From DASQPR01 sp035713725 (GTDB lineage: Bacteria; Actinomycetota; Actinomycetes; Mycobacteriales; Micromonosporaceae), in assembly GCA_035713725.1 (NCBI GenBank), contig DASTMZ010000151.1, positions 1 through 23,688 on the forward strand: a stretch of 23,688 nt of DNA, read 5' to 3'. A program made the position numbers and the translations under genes. Below, one piece after another: positions 22,096-23,688 of this stretch (position 1 is the first letter of the stretch; each line of letters opens with the position of its first letter). The notes beneath the pieces were generated by a model that saw only the letters and a list, made by a program, of their open reading frames with translations, did no database searches and was not told the DNA's origin.

Positions 22096-22128
22096 ACCTC
22101 AAGATCGGCTGAGAGTCCGATCGGAGGT
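22096..22128. promoter_or_regulatory. Inverted repeat upstream of the epimerase-glycosyltransferase operon
   Basis: ACCTC (22096-22100) plus GATCGG (22103-22108) pair with CCGATC (22117-22122) plus GAGGT (22124-22128), with a 2/1-base internal loop and an 8-base apical loop. It lies 34 bp before the GTG start. It could be an operator, a leader hairpin, or the terminator of the HNH gene that ends at 22250. The rest of 22063-22249 shows nothing I can support. Confidence 0.45.
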
Positions 22129-22249
22129 CGCTTTGTGCGCGGGCCACACACTGCCCGTCGGTCGTGCGGCCGTGCACGGACAAGGTTCATCTGTTGTTCG
22201 CCGAGTCGTCGGCATAGGCGGTGGATCTGACACCCGCGCGGTCGCCCGG

Positions 22250-23653
22250 TTAGTCAGACGGGTCCGGCTCGCGTACGTACGTGCGGCCAGCGGGTGACGT
22301 CCACGTCAACGTGCCAGGTGCCGGTTGGCTGACGAACCAGCCGCCCTCGTGCTTGAGACGATGGTGGTGACGACACAACAAGGCGAGATTGTCGTGCGTC
22401 GTCGTGCCGCCCGCGGAGTGGTCGACCGTGTGATCGATGTCGGCGACCCGTGCGGGCACGCGGCAACCTGGTGCGCGGCACGTTCGATCACGCGTTGCGA
22501 TCCATTGCGCGAGCGCCGCGCTGGGCGTACGGCGCGACGGATCGTCCTCGCTCGGCGGCCGAGGCCGTGGCGCGACCGTGCCGACGCCGAAGGCCGCGGT
22601 CGGCGCATCGACGCGTGAGGCACCGATCGACGGCGACGCATTTGCGCCGCCGGAATCGTGGCGAGCCGCGTTCGACGTATCCGACTGCGGACGAACCGGC
22701 GCGCGGCGAAGCGTCGTCGTGTCGAGCAACGCGCCGCGATCGCTCGTCAATGTGTGCCGCCAACGGATGGCGCCGAGATCGGTGCACCTGACGCCGGCTC
22801 GATCACGCAGGGCTTTGGTGGTCTCCGTCGCTCCGCGTGAGAGCCGTGCGGCGATGATGTCGCGGGCGGTCTGTGCGGCGATGGGCCCGAAGCCCGTCAA
22901 CACGGCCGGTTCGTTCGTGGCGCCGGTCGCGGTCGACCACGGCACGGTGAGCTCGATAACACCCGCGCGGCCGACGGGTGTCGACGTGATCCCGATGCCC
23001 TCGAGCAGATCCAAGAATGTGTCCGCGCGCAACTGATCGAGCGTGCGTTCGTCGCCAGCGTGTTTGCGCCCACGCGCGAACGCGTCGACCCGTTCGTAGG
23101 CGGCCACTGCTCGCGCCGCCGGCAGGCGGGCGCCAAAGAGGGTGGCGGTGCCCTCGCCGTCCGCGGTGCACGCCACGTGCCGCCGCCCGATGGCATTCGT
23201 AACGCGGCGCGCGACGTCGGGATCGACCTTCAGCACGGCACGGCGCAATCGGTCACGTAGCTGCGTGGTGGTCAGGCCCGGCGCCTTCGGCAGGACCGCC
23301 GCCGCGATCTCCGCCGCGATCTCGTCGTCCACCGCGGCAAGCACGTCGAAGAACACCCACGCGCGACGCACGTCGATGACCCCGATCGCGAGCGCGGCGA
23401 ACACGTCGGGCACAGTGCCGATGAGGTATCGCCCGAACTCCACCTGTGTGCGCGCCGCAACCTGCGTCCATGCGAGCGCGAACGCGACCTCATCGGCCTC
23501 GAACCCTGGCTTCGCATCCGCTGCGACGTCGACGACGGCGGACAGAAAGCGAGCCGAAGCTGTCGAGACTTCGCGCTCTCGCGCGCGCAACGCGTCAACC
23601 GGGTCAGGAGCCGAGGTCGTCGTCGCGTCCGTCATAGATCGACGATCGCACAT
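22250..23653 (-). CDS. DUF222 / HNH endonuclease (13E12-like family)
   Basis: This 467-residue protein has an N-terminal helical DUF222 region (about 20-320: TQVEFGRYLIGTVPDVFAAL, RRAWVFFDVLAAVDDEIA, ATLFGARLPAARAVAAYERVDAFAR), a low-complexity linker (about 325-385), and a C-terminal HNH nuclease: C392-x4-C397 (CRAPGC), DIDHTVDHSAGGTTTHDNLALLCRHHHRLKH with metal and catalytic His residues. This is the actinobacterial 13E12-repeat-like family, often multi-copy, of unsettled function (possibly mobile or homing-like). ATG 23653 gives the longest frame; ATG 23635 is equally possible, and neither has a clear Shine-Dalgarno. No inverted repeats or att sites flank it in view. Confidence 0.9.
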   Translation of the reverse strand: MCDRRSMTDATTTSAPDPVDALRAREREVSTASARFLSAVVDVAADAKPGFEADEVAFALAWTQVAARTQVEFGRYLIGTVPDVFAALAIGVIDVRRAWVFFDVLAAVDDEIAAEIAAAVLPKAPGLTTTQLRDRLRRAVLKVDPDVARRVTNAIGRRHVACTADGEGTATLFGARLPAARAVAAYERVDAFARGRKHAGDERTLDQLRADTFLDLLEGIGITSTPVGRAGVIELTVPWSTATGATNEPAVLTGFGPIAAQTARDIIAARLSRGATETTKALRDRAGVRCTDLGAIRWRHTLTSDRGALLDTTTLRRAPVRPQSDTSNAARHDSGGANASPSIGASRVDAPTAAFGVGTVAPRPRPPSEDDPSRRTPSAALAQWIATRDRTCRAPGCRVPARVADIDHTVDHSAGGTTTHDNLALLCRHHHRLKHEGGWFVSQPAPGTLTWTSPAGRTYVREPDPSD

Positions 23654-23688
23654 GCGTACGACAAAACGGCGTCGAAAGTGGACGGCGA

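Noticed and set aside
22250..23653. HNH gene as part of a defence island or mobile element
   Set aside because: DUF222/HNH genes are common and scattered in actinobacteria; no partner genes, terminal repeats or target duplications are visible in the window.

Overview
The window is a single GC-rich chromosomal stretch (many GTG/TTG starts, GC-rich third positions) from a Gram-positive actinobacterium. An SsgA/SsgB-family cell-division protein, a HAMP-array hybrid-type kinase, a SpoIIE-type phosphatase fused to an anti-sigma-like ATPase, a PknB-like kinase and a deazaflavin (F420)-type nitroreductase remnant all point to Actinobacteria, most likely a lineage with filamentous or sporulating relatives. 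I cannot fix the genus. No rRNA, tRNA, insertion sequence, prophage or CRISPR array is visible.

Layout. 1-5534: a signalling block. A HAMP-repeat histidine kinase running off the left edge is divergent from a HATPase-GAF-PP2C (SpoIIE) protein, followed by a membrane Ser/Thr kinase. 5542-8102 (minus): RNase HI, then a tightly overlapped four-gene set read from 8102 down to 6034 (secreted membrane-anchored protein, small membrane protein, double-ACT protein, peptide deformylase). 8509-11225 (plus): PDZ-less HtrA-type protease, YjbR/MmcQ protein, CPA1-type Na+/H+ antiporter. 11305-13196 (minus): SDR and EXPERA-domain membrane protein (4-nt overlap), then an ssgB-like gene. 13475-15333 (plus): PGPGW membrane protein, pterin-4a-carbinolamine dehydratase, DUF1028 protein with a tandem-repeat tail. 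15336-17933 (minus): a broken F420-type nitroreductase gene, a strictosidine synthase/SMP-30-like beta-propeller, and an SQD1-like epimerase. 18084-18671 (plus): GtrA-family protein. 18548-22062 (minus): an unusual GT-C + GT2 fusion glycosyltransferase coupled to a second nucleotide-sugar epimerase. 22250-23653 (minus): DUF222/HNH endonuclease.

How the parts fit. The most system-like part is 16776-22062. GtrA (lipid-linked sugar flippase family), a DPM/GtrB-like GT2 domain and a multi-pass GT-C domain are the three parts of a Gtr-type polyprenyl-phosphate-sugar transfer pathway. Here the GT-C and GT2 parts are one polypeptide. Two sugar-nucleotide epimerases flank them, one resembling UDP-sulfoquinovose synthase. 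GtrA and the fusion overlap tail-to-tail by 124 bp. The second notable item is non-coding: a 67-bp interrupted palindrome at 12650-12716 that would bury the start codon of the EXPERA gene and contains a 7-codon upstream ORF overlapping that start by four bases. Several other leaders in the window also carry GC-rich inverted repeats just upstream of the ribosome binding site.
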